Assembly: GCF_008824185.1 (NCBI RefSeq)
Contig: NZ_CP044423.1
Coordinates: forward strand, 62,001 to 126,000
Reading direction: 5' to 3'
Source: Paracoccus pantotrophus
GTDB taxonomy: Bacteria > Pseudomonadota > Alphaproteobacteria > Rhodobacterales > Rhodobacteraceae
DNA: 64,000 nucleotides
A program made the position numbers and the translations under genes. The number at the start of each line of letters is the position of its first letter. The first letter of the stretch is position 1. This document shows positions 55,498 to 63,025 of the stretch, in pieces. The notes beneath the pieces are model-generated. The model was not told the origin of the DNA and did no database searches. It worked only from the letters and a program-made list of their open reading frames with translations.

Positions 55498-56604
55498 TCA
55501 GGACAGGCTGGCTTTGTAGTCGTCATAGGTGAACCGGCGGACCTCGCGGATCGTTCCGTCCTCGGCCCGGATGGCGATGGCGGGCATGGGCACGCCGTTG
55601 AACCAGTTCTTCTTGACCATGGTATAGCCGCCGGCATCGGCGATGCTGATGCGGTCGCCGACCTTCAGCGGCTGCGGGAAGCGGCCCTCGCCGAAGATGT
55701 CGCCCGCGAGGCAGGTCTTGCCGGCGATCTGCCAGGGATGCTCGCCCTCCTGCGGCAGCTTCGCCGTCTCGCGATAGATCAGCAGGTCGAGCATATGCGC
55801 CTCGATGCTGCTGTCCACGATGGCCACGTCCTTGCCGTGGTGGATGGTGTCCAGGACCGTGACCTCCAGCGTGGTCGAGCGGGTGATGCTGGCCTCGCCC
55901 GGTTCCAGGAAGACCTGCACGCCGAAACGTTCCGAGAACGCCTTGAGCCGGTCGGCAAGACGGTCCAGCGGATAGCCCTCGCCGGTGAAATGGATGCCGC
56001 CGCCCAGGCTGACCCAGTCGAGCCTTTCCAGGAAGCCGCCGAACTCGGCCTCGATCCGGCCCAGCTGGGCGTCGAACAGCTCGAAATCCGCATTCTCGCA
56101 ATTGTAGTGGATCATCACGCCCGAGATGCGGTCCAGCGCCGCCTCCAGCCGGTTCAGATCCCATTCGCCCAGCCGCGAGAAGGGGCGGGCCGGGTCGGCC
56201 AGGTCGAAGCCGCTGGTCGAGAAGCGCGGGTTCAGCCGCAGCCCCATGGCGATGCCGCGCGCCTTGGCCCGCGCGCCATAGCGGTCGAGCTGGCCCAGGC
56301 TGTTGAAGATGATCTTGTCGGCGTAACCCAGCGCCTCGTCGATCTCGTGATCGGCCCAGGCGACGGAATAGGCATGGGTTTCCTTGCCGAATTCCTCGTG
56401 CCCCAGCCGCAGCTCGAACAGCGAGGACGAGGTGGTGCCGTCCATGAAGTCGCGCATGAAGTCGAAGGCCGACCAGGTGGCGAAGCATTTCAGCGCCAGC
56501 AGGCATTTCGCGCCCGAGCGTTCGCGCAGATAGTGGATTCGCTCCATGTTCACCCGCAGCTTCGCGAGGTCGATCAGGTAATAGGGCGTCTGCAGATCGG
56601 ACAT
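55498..56604 (-). CDS. nspC: Carboxynorspermidine decarboxylase
   Basis: A 368-residue PLP enzyme of the alanine-racemase fold, which removes CO2 from carboxynorspermidine or carboxyspermidine. The PLP lysine is in LLALKCFATWSAFDF (about residue 39). WVSLGGGIHFTGEGYPLD and VFLEPGEASITRS are the phosphate and active-site motifs, and ISIADAGGYTMVKKNWFNG is at the C-terminus. It lies 48 bases upstream of the dehydrogenase gene on the same strand. Confidence 0.93.
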   Translation of the reverse strand: MSDLQTPYYLIDLAKLRVNMERIHYLRERSGAKCLLALKCFATWSAFDFMRDFMDGTTSSSLFELRLGHEEFGKETHAYSVAWADHEIDEALGYADKIIFNSLGQLDRYGARAKARGIAMGLRLNPRFSTSGFDLADPARPFSRLGEWDLNRLEAALDRISGVMIHYNCENADFELFDAQLGRIEAEFGGFLERLDWVSLGGGIHFTGEGYPLDRLADRLKAFSERFGVQVFLEPGEASITRSTTLEVTVLDTIHHGKDVAIVDSSIEAHMLDLLIYRETAKLPQEGEHPWQIAGKTCLAGDIFGEGRFPQPLKVGDRISIADAGGYTMVKKNWFNGVPMPAIAIRAEDGTIREVRRFTYDDYKASLS

Positions 56605-56724
56605 GGCGCGGAACCTCTGGCCTTGCGACCGTGAAAGCGGAAAACGAATGGCTCATTTAGGGCCACGGGCCGCATTTCGCAAGAAAGCGTGACGGGCGCG
56701 TGACGATGGGCGCGACAGGGCGCG

Positions 56725-57750
56725 TCAGATGCGCAATCGCACCGGCTGGCCCGTGCGCACCGATTCGTCGGCGGCAAGGCAGACGGCGAGCGAGGAGACC
56801 GCGTCGCGCATGTGCCGCTCCAGGTCCATGTCCCCGGCGATGGCGCGCGCCATGAAGGCGGCCTCGGCGTCGCAAAGCTGCTGGTGGCCGGGTTCGTCCC
56901 GCATCGAGATGTCCTGGTCCGGCTCGCCGATGCGATGCAGGCGCAGGGTGGCGGTCCGGGTATGGGTGTCGATGTCGTCCGAGCGCGCATCCTCGGGCAT
57001 GCGGATGCTGACGGCACCGCGGGGGCTGACCACGTCCTTCACGAAAAAGGCGCTGTCGGACATCATCGGCCCCCAGCCGGCCTCGTACCAGCCCAGCGAG
57101 CCGTCCTGGAACAGCACCTGGAAATGGCCGTAATTGTACATATCCGCCGCGATCTCGTCCGAGAGGCGCAGGCCCATGCCGCGCACCTCGACCGGGGGGG
57201 CGTCGGTGATCTGGCACATGACATCGACGTAATGCACGCCGCAATCGACGATGGGCGGCGTGGTGTGCATCAGCGCCTTGTGGACCTGCCAGGTCGGGCC
57301 CGAGCTTTGCTGGTTCAGGTTCAGCCGGAAGACATAGGGCCCGCCAAGGGCGCGGGCCTCGTCGATCAGGCGCTGCCAGCTGGGATGGTGGCGCAGGATG
57401 TAGCCGACGACCAGCTTGCGGCCGGTCTCGCCGGCGCATTCGACCACGCGGCGGGCGTCCTCGACCGTGGTGGCCAGGGGCTTTTCGACGAAGACATGCG
57501 CGCCGGCCCGCATGGCGGCGATGGCATATTCGGCATGGCTGTCGGAATAGGTGGCGATCACCGCCACGTCGGGGCGCAGGCGGTGCAGCGCCTCGTGGAA
57601 ATCCTGGCTTTGCGGGATCGCGGCCAGTTCGGGCGGCAGGTCCACGGGCGAGCGGTTGACCAGGCCGACGATCTCGGCCCCCGGCTGCTTCAGCCAGGCC
57701 AGCGCGTGGCTGCGCCCCATGTTGCCCAGGCCGGCGACCATCACCCGCAT
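56725..57750 (-). CDS. Gfo/Idh/MocA-family oxidoreductase
   Basis: A 341-residue NAD(P)-dependent oxidoreductase. GLGNMGRSHALAW (about 7-19) is the nucleotide loop. The EKP motif (VFVEKPLATTVEDARR, near residue 95) contains the catalytic lysine. GVHYVDVMCQI is the usual substrate block. Members act on sugars, inositols or bile pigments; this substrate is not known. It follows iscR by four bases, so the two are probably co-transcribed. Confidence 0.9.
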   Translation of the reverse strand: MRVMVAGLGNMGRSHALAWLKQPGAEIVGLVNRSPVDLPPELAAIPQSQDFHEALHRLRPDVAVIATYSDSHAEYAIAAMRAGAHVFVEKPLATTVEDARRVVECAGETGRKLVVGYILRHHPSWQRLIDEARALGGPYVFRLNLNQQSSGPTWQVHKALMHTTPPIVDCGVHYVDVMCQITDAPPVEVRGMGLRLSDEIAADMYNYGHFQVLFQDGSLGWYEAGWGPMMSDSAFFVKDVVSPRGAVSIRMPEDARSDDIDTHTRTATLRLHRIGEPDQDISMRDEPGHQQLCDAEAAFMARAIAGDMDLERHMRDAVSSLAVCLAADESVRTGQPVRLRI

Positions 57751-57753
57751 GGC

Positions 57754-58212
57754 CTAGTCGTCCACGATCGACAGGATCTTGGGCAGGGCGGGGCAGGGCA
57801 GCAGCTGGTTCCTCGCCACATCCGCCAGCGTATGATTGTGCAGGAACACATAGACATGCGCGGACAGGCTTTCCCACAGCCGGTTCGACAGCGTCTGCGC
57901 GCGCGAGCCCGAGACCCCGCCCGAGGCGCCGGCGCCGACATGCAGCGCGCTGACGGTTTCGTCCACCGCCTCCAGCACATCGGCCACGCGGATCGTCTCG
58001 GGCGCCTTGGCCAGCCGGTAGCCGCCGCCCGGCCCGCGCACCGAATCGACCAGCCCGGCCCGGCGCAGCCGCACGAAGAGCTGCTCCAGATAGGGCAGCG
58101 AGATGTCCTGCCGCTTGGAGATCTCGGCCAGCGAGGTCAGCTCGTCGCCTTTGGCGATGGCCAGATCGACCAGGGCGACCATTGCGTAACGTCCCTTGGT
58201 GGACAGTTTCAT
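57754..58212 (-). CDS. iscR: Rrf2-family regulator, IscR-like without the cysteine cluster
   Basis: A 152-residue winged-helix regulator. The start MKLSTKGRYAMVALVDLA and the wing VDSVRGPGGGYRLAKAPETI are as in IscR. Classical IscR binds a 2Fe-2S cluster through three Cys at about 92-104; here that region reads VGAGASGGVSGSRAQ. The only Cys is Cys140 near the C-terminus. Rhodobacter IscR is known to have such an unusual form. GGAGGAGAGG lies before the ATG. No suf or isc genes lie in the window, so the name carries some doubt. Confidence 0.82.
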   Translation of the reverse strand: MKLSTKGRYAMVALVDLAIAKGDELTSLAEISKRQDISLPYLEQLFVRLRRAGLVDSVRGPGGGYRLAKAPETIRVADVLEAVDETVSALHVGAGASGGVSGSRAQTLSNRLWESLSAHVYVFLHNHTLADVARNQLLPCPALPKILSIVDD

Positions 58213-58377
58213 CTTGCCTCTCCTCCAGCCGCAAACCATTGACGACGCGCAAGCCAACGGCTAATTCCCCGGCGCCGTCCTTGAATGCGTCTTGCCTATG
58301 TCGGGCGCGCTTCCCAGATTGACGATCTAGAGCCGCGCCGTCACAGGGTCAAGGAACCCGAGTTTCAAAGGAAGCCC

Positions 58378-59037
58378 ATGCCCGAACTGATTTTCCCCGG
58401 TCCCGAAGGTCGTCTCGAGGGTCGTTATCACGCGCAAGCCGCCCCCGACGCCCCCATCGCCATCATCCTGCACCCGCATCCGCAATATGGCGGCACGATG
58501 AACAACCGGGTCGTTTACAATTTGCACTATGCCTTCCACCGCATGGGTTTCACCGTCATGCGGTTCAATTTCCGCGGCGTCGGCCGCAGCCAGGGCGAGT
58601 TCGACCAGGGCATCGGCGAGCTGTCGGATGCCGCCTCGGCGCTGGACTACCTGCAGGCGATGAACCCCAATTCCAAGCATTGCTGGGTCGCGGGCTTCAG
58701 CTTCGGCGCCTGGATCGGCATGCAGCTTCTGATGCGCCGCCCCGAGATCACCGGCTTCATCTCGGTCGCGCCGCCGGCGAACATGTATGATTTCTCGTTC
58801 CTTGCGCCCTGCCCGTCCTCGGGGCTGATCATCAACGGCACCGCCGACCGGGTGGCGCCGCCCAAGGACACCCATGCGCTGGTCGCCAAGCTGCGCGAGC
58901 AGAAGGGCATCACCATCACCCATGAGGAAATCGAGGGCGCGGACCATTTCTTCCGCGACGACGATATCCACATGAAGCCGATGATCGATACGGTGCAGGC
59001 CTATGTGCGCCGCCGCCTGACCGAGAACACCCGATAG
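58378..59037 (+). CDS. Alpha/beta hydrolase, COG2945 type
   Basis: A 219-residue hydrolase. The oxyanion segment is HPHPQYGGTMNN, the nucleophile elbow is GFSFGAW (Ser near residue 107), and the C-terminal His is in GADHFFRDDD. AAGGAAG before the ATG at 58378 decides the start. It is divergent from iscR, a linkage common in Rhodobacteraceae. Substrate unknown. Confidence 0.88.
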   Translation: MPELIFPGPEGRLEGRYHAQAAPDAPIAIILHPHPQYGGTMNNRVVYNLHYAFHRMGFTVMRFNFRGVGRSQGEFDQGIGELSDAASALDYLQAMNPNSKHCWVAGFSFGAWIGMQLLMRRPEITGFISVAPPANMYDFSFLAPCPSSGLIINGTADRVAPPKDTHALVAKLREQKGITITHEEIEGADHFFRDDDIHMKPMIDTVQAYVRRRLTENTR

Positions 59038-59041
59038 GAAA

Positions 59042-59075
59042 CCGGGCCGGTGCGGCCGGCCCCGGGGCTTTTTGC
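59042..59075 (+). terminator. GC hairpin with T run just before the HD gene
   Basis: CCGGGCCGG / CCGGCCCCGG (about 59042-59064) forms a strong stem, followed by GGCTTTTT ending at 59073. It looks like a Rho-independent terminator for the hydrolase gene. The next start codon follows after only a few bases (59077). Confidence 0.55.
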
Positions 59076-59076
59076 C

Positions 59077-60213
59077 ATGACCGACCTGACCCTGCGCTTT
59101 GCCTTCCTGACCGAGGCCTGTCGGCTGAAATCCGTCGAGCGGGCGAATGTGCTGATGGACCTGTCGCGGCCGGAAAACAGCGCCGAGCACAGCTGGCATG
59201 TGGCGCTTTACGCGCTGGTCTTCGGCGCCTCGGACCGCGCCATCGCCATGCTGCTGCTGCATGACCTGGTCGAGATCGACTGCGGCGACCATCCGATCCA
59301 CCTGGCCCATGACGCGGCTGCCGTGCAGGCGGCCGAGGCGGCGGCGGCGCGCCGGCTGTTCGGCATGCTGCCGGATGGCGAGGCATTGCTGGCGCTGTGG
59401 CGGGAGTTCGAGGCCGGCGAAAGCCCGGATGCCCGCATGGCCAAGCGCATGGACCATGTCCAGCCGCTGTTCCAGGTGCTTTGCGCGCCCGAGCCCCTGG
59501 CCGATCATGTCGCCATCGTGCGCGACAACATGGGTTCGGGCCGCGCCCGGCGGCTCTGGACGGAATGGCCCGAGGCGATGGAGGCGGCGCAGGCCCTGCT
59601 GGAGGGCCGCGCGCCCTGCGGCGAACTGGCGCAGCGCCTGGCCTTCCTGGCCGAGGCCGACCGGCTGAAATCGGTGCTGCGCGCCAGCCTGCTGTGCGAC
59701 GGTTCGCGGCGCGAGAACAGCGCCGAGCACAGCTGGCACCTGGCGCTTTACGCGCTGGTCATGGCGCCCCATGCCGGGGCAGGGGTGGATATCGGCCGGG
59801 TGATCCGCATGCTGCTGATCCATGACCTGGTCGAAATCGACACCGGCGACGTGCCGATCCATGCGCAGGGCGGCGGCGCCCATCACGGCGCGGCGCAATT
59901 GCAGGCCGAGGCCGAGGCGGCCGAGCGCATCTTTGGCCTGCTGCCCGCGGCGCAGGGGGCCGGGTTGCGCGCGCTCTGGGCCGAGTTCGAGGCGAACGAG
60001 ACCCCCGATGCGGTCTTTGCCAAGTCGCTGGACCGGGCGCAGCCGGTGATGCAGAACATCGCCTCGGGCGGCGGCACCTGGGCGGAATACCGCGTGACCT
60101 ATGAGCAGCTGGTCGAGCGCGTCGGCCTGCGCATCGAGCGCGGTGCGCCGGTGCTGTGGTCCTGGCTCAGCGAAAGTGCGCGGGTCTATTTTGCGACCGG
60201 CCCGGAGGGCTAG
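59077..60213 (+). CDS. Tandem HD-domain phosphohydrolase (YfbR/HDDC2-like)
   Basis: A 378-residue protein made of two HD_3-type domains in a row. The first (about 1-185) has RLKSVERAN, SAEHSWHVALYAL and LLLHDLVEIDCGD. The second (about 190-375) has RLKSVLRAS, SAEHSWHLALYAL and LLIHDLVEIDTGD. Both keep the metal His, His-Asp and late Asp. Single-domain relatives are deoxynucleotide 5'-nucleotidases. A duplication within one chain is unusual. The ATG at 59077 has no clear ribosome site. Confidence 0.88.
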   Translation: MTDLTLRFAFLTEACRLKSVERANVLMDLSRPENSAEHSWHVALYALVFGASDRAIAMLLLHDLVEIDCGDHPIHLAHDAAAVQAAEAAAARRLFGMLPDGEALLALWREFEAGESPDARMAKRMDHVQPLFQVLCAPEPLADHVAIVRDNMGSGRARRLWTEWPEAMEAAQALLEGRAPCGELAQRLAFLAEADRLKSVLRASLLCDGSRRENSAEHSWHLALYALVMAPHAGAGVDIGRVIRMLLIHDLVEIDTGDVPIHAQGGGAHHGAAQLQAEAEAAERIFGLLPAAQGAGLRALWAEFEANETPDAVFAKSLDRAQPVMQNIASGGGTWAEYRVTYEQLVERVGLRIERGAPVLWSWLSESARVYFATGPEG

Positions 60214-60761
60214 GGTTTCCTGCGCCGGCTTGCCGCTTCGTGGTGCATGGTTTCGGCGGTGATCTCGATCAGGTGCGGTGGCTTCTCGCCTTCTGCGTCG
60301 GGGGTGTAGTCGCGCCAGGGCAGGTTGCGGTATTCGTCCAGGAACTCGATCCGGCAATCGGGCAAGGCGCGCTTGAGCGCGCAGGCCAGGAAGAAGCCGC
60401 GCAGGTTGATCGCCCGGTAATGGTTGAAGGGCGGGGCGGGCCAGTCCGCGACATGGTCATGGTCGAACCAGGCGTCCTCATGCGTCTCGTAGCAATCGGC
60501 CCAAAGCAGGCAACGCGCCGCCAGGCTGGCTGCAACCGGCAGCGCGGCGGCGCTTTCGGCAAGGCATCCCTCGTCGTCGCAAAGCCAGACGGCTTCGGCG
60601 GCGTAGTCGCCGAATACGCGCAAATGGAACGGCCGTTCCAGCGGCGCGAAACCGGGCGCGGCGCGTTCGGCGCGGATATCTGCCAGCGCCTTGCGCGCCT
60701 TGTGCCGCCATTCTGCGCGCGCAGCATGGTCGGCAGCATCATGAACGGCATACCACGGCAT
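60210..60761 (-). CDS. Unknown 183-residue protein
   Basis: I do not recognise a family. The protein is soluble and acidic, with several aromatic and His/Asp-rich segments (for example THEDAWFDHDHVADWP, about residues 92-107) and no signal or membrane segment. AAAGGAAAGG before the ATG at 60761 supports it as a real gene. Its stop overlaps the end of the convergent HD gene by four bases. Confidence 0.68.
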   Translation of the reverse strand: MPWYAVHDAADHAARAEWRHKARKALADIRAERAAPGFAPLERPFHLRVFGDYAAEAVWLCDDEGCLAESAAALPVAASLAARCLLWADCYETHEDAWFDHDHVADWPAPPFNHYRAINLRGFFLACALKRALPDCRIEFLDEYRNLPWRDYTPDAEGEKPPHLIEITAETMHHEAASRRRKP

Positions 60762-60832
60762 ACCGGCCTTTCCTTTCGCATTGAATGCCGCTATAGCGCC
60801 ACCGAGCCGAATCCTAATCGAAGGGACCACCC

Positions 60833-62047
60833 ATGTCGAAGATCAAGGTAGAGAACCCCGTCGTCGAACTCGACGGCGACGAGATGACCCGGATCATCTG
60901 GGACTTCATCAAGCAGAAGCTGATCCTGCCCTATCTGGACATCGACCTGAAATATTACGACCTGGGCATCGAGGAGCGCGACCGCACCTCGGACCAGATC
61001 ACCGTGGATGCGGCCGAGGCGATCAAGCAATACGGCGTCGGCGTGAAATGCGCCACCATCACCCCGGATGAGGCGCGGGTCGAGGAATTCGGCCTGAAGA
61101 AGATGTGGAAATCGCCCAACGGCACCATCCGCAACATCCTGGGCGGCGTGATCTTCCGCGAGCCGATCATCTGCAAGAACGTGCCGCGGCTGGTCCCCGG
61201 CTGGACCCAGCCCATCGTCGTCGGCCGCCACGCCTTCGGCGACCAGTACAAGGCCACCGATTTCCGCTTCCCGGGCAAGGGCAAGCTGACGATCAAGTTC
61301 GTCGGCGAGGATGGCGAGACCATCGAGCACGAGGTCTATCAGGCCCCCGGCGCCGGCGTCGCCATGGCGATGTACAACCTCGACCAGTCGATCATCGACT
61401 TCGCCCGCGCCTCGATGAACTACGGGCTGAACCGCGGCTATCCGGTCTATCTCTCGACCAAGAACACCATCCTGAAAGCCTATGACGGCCGCTTCAAGGA
61501 TCTGTTCCAGAAGGTCTACGAGGAAGAGTTCGAGGCCGAGTTCAAGAAGAAGGGCATCCATTACGAGCATCGCCTGATCGACGACATGGTCGCCTCGGCG
61601 ATGAAATGGTCGGGCGGCTATGTCTGGGCCTGCAAGAACTACGACGGCGACGTGCAGTCGGACACCGTCGCGCAGGGCTTCGGCTCGCTGGGCCTGATGA
61701 CCTCGGTGCTGATGACGCCGGACGGGAAGATCGTCGAGTCCGAGGCCGCGCATGGCACGGTGACGCGCCACTATCGCGAGCACCAGAAGGGCAACCAGAC
61801 CTCGACCAACTCGATCGCTTCGATCTTCGCCTGGACCGGCGGCCTCAAGCACCGCGCCAAGCTGGACGACAACGCGGCGCTGAAGAACTTTGCCGAGACG
61901 CTGGAGCGCGTGACCGTGCAGGCGGTCGAGGACGGCTATATGACCAAGGACCTGGCGCTGCTGGTCGGTCCCGACCAGAAATGGCTGACCACCATGGGCT
62001 ATCTGGAAAAGGTCGACGAATACCTGAACAAGGCGCTGGCGGGCTGA
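60833..62047 (+). CDS. icd: NADP-dependent isocitrate dehydrogenase (eukaryote-like type)
   Basis: Oxidises isocitrate to 2-oxoglutarate in the citric acid cycle. It has 404 residues. The subfamily is the dimeric type found in alphaproteobacteria and eukaryotes (ENPVVELDGDEMTRIIWDFI at the N-terminus), not the E. coli type. The metal and substrate motif is NYDGDVQSDTVAQGFGSLGL, and EAAHGTVTRHYREHQKGNQT binds NADP. AAGGGACCACCC precedes the ATG. A terminator follows. Confidence 0.98.
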   Translation: MSKIKVENPVVELDGDEMTRIIWDFIKQKLILPYLDIDLKYYDLGIEERDRTSDQITVDAAEAIKQYGVGVKCATITPDEARVEEFGLKKMWKSPNGTIRNILGGVIFREPIICKNVPRLVPGWTQPIVVGRHAFGDQYKATDFRFPGKGKLTIKFVGEDGETIEHEVYQAPGAGVAMAMYNLDQSIIDFARASMNYGLNRGYPVYLSTKNTILKAYDGRFKDLFQKVYEEEFEAEFKKKGIHYEHRLIDDMVASAMKWSGGYVWACKNYDGDVQSDTVAQGFGSLGLMTSVLMTPDGKIVESEAAHGTVTRHYREHQKGNQTSTNSIASIFAWTGGLKHRAKLDDNAALKNFAETLERVTVQAVEDGYMTKDLALLVGPDQKWLTTMGYLEKVDEYLNKALAG

Positions 62048-62066
62048 TCCGTCGCGCAGGATTGCG

Positions 62067-62095
62067 AAGGGCCGGGGGGGAACCCCGGCCCTTTT
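62067..62095 (+). terminator. Rho-independent terminator after icd
   Basis: A perfect 11-bp stem AAGGGCCGGGG / CCCCGGCCCTT (62067-62077 and 62083-62093), five-base loop, followed by TT. It starts 20 bases after the icd stop. Confidence 0.88.
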
Positions 62096-62116
62096 CGCTT
62101 GCGGTGTTGCCTTTGG

Positions 62117-62136
62117 GTATTTGTGAAACGGTGAAG
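62117..62136 (+). repeat. GTATTTG-family dispersed repeat
   Basis: GTATTTGTGAAACGGTGAAG differs from the copies at 40.95 and 45.26 kb at only one or two positions. It lies between the icd terminator and purQ. Confidence 0.8.
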
Positions 62137-62292
62137 CCGCCGGGTGATGCGCGTCGGGTGCGGGGGCGCGGCGCTTGTCGCGCGTTTTTGAGCATTCGGG
62201 GAACCAAGAAGTCCTGCGTGCCGCGCAAAGCGGCTTAACATGCGACGCTGCTTGGAGTATGGGGGCGCGAGGCATTATCCCGGAGGCCCGCC

Positions 62293-62961
62293 ATGAAAGC
62301 TGCCGTCATCACCTTTCCCGGATCGAATTGCGACCGCGACCTGGCCGTTGCGTTGCAGCAGGCGGGGGCCGAGGTCGCGCGGGTCTGGCACAAGGACGAG
62401 GCGCTGCCGGCGGGCATCGATCTGGTCGCGGTGCCGGGCGGGTTTTCCTTTGGCGACTACCTGCGCTGCGGCGCCATCGCCGCGCATTCGCCCATTGCCG
62501 GCGCGATCAAGGCCCATGCGGCGCGCGGCGGCTATGTGCTGGGCATCTGCAACGGCTTCCAGGTGCTGACCGAGCTGAACCTGCTGCCCGGTGCCCTGAT
62601 GCGCAATGCCGGCCTGCGGTTCCTGTGCCGCGAGACGGTGCTGCGAGTCGCGACCGCGGCCAGCCCCTTCACCGCCGCCTATCGGGCGGGCGAGGAGATC
62701 CGGGTGCCGGTCGCCCATCACGACGGCAATTACCAGATCGACGCCGAGGGGCTGGCGGCGCTGAAGGACCAGGACCGCATCGCCTTTGCCTATGCGCCCG
62801 GCATCAACGGCTCGGTCGAGGACATCGCCGGGGTGCTGTCCGAGAACCGCCGGGTGCTGGGCATGATGCCCCATCCCGAGCGCGCGGCCGATCCGGCACA
62901 TGGCGGCACCGATGGCGCGAGGCTTTTTGCCTCGCTGATGCAGGAGCTTGTCGCGGCCTGA
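62293..62961 (+). CDS. purQ: FGAM synthase glutaminase subunit PurQ
   Basis: Supplies ammonia from glutamine to PurL in purine synthesis. The protein has 222 residues. The nucleophile is Cys86 in GICNGFQVL; the late His-Glu pair is in MMPHPERA. VITFPGSNCDRDLAVALQ at the start is typical. GGAGG lies before the ATG. The usual partner genes purS and purL are not adjacent here. Confidence 0.97.
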   Translation: MKAAVITFPGSNCDRDLAVALQQAGAEVARVWHKDEALPAGIDLVAVPGGFSFGDYLRCGAIAAHSPIAGAIKAHAARGGYVLGICNGFQVLTELNLLPGALMRNAGLRFLCRETVLRVATAASPFTAAYRAGEEIRVPVAHHDGNYQIDAEGLAALKDQDRIAFAYAPGINGSVEDIAGVLSENRRVLGMMPHPERAADPAHGGTDGARLFASLMQELVAA

Positions 62962-62962
62962 C

Positions 62963-62991
62963 TTGAGCGGCACTCTTTCGCGCACTAGACT
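62963..62991 (+). promoter_or_regulatory. Sigma-70-like promoter of the sensor kinase gene
   Basis: TTGAGC (62963-62968), a 17-base spacer, and TAGACT (62986-62991). Each hexamer matches four of six consensus positions and the spacing is optimal. It lies 35 bases upstream of the start codon at 63026. Confidence 0.5.
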
Positions 62992-63025
62992 GCATCGACC
63001 CTTACAAGGGCGGTGCCGGAGGCTC

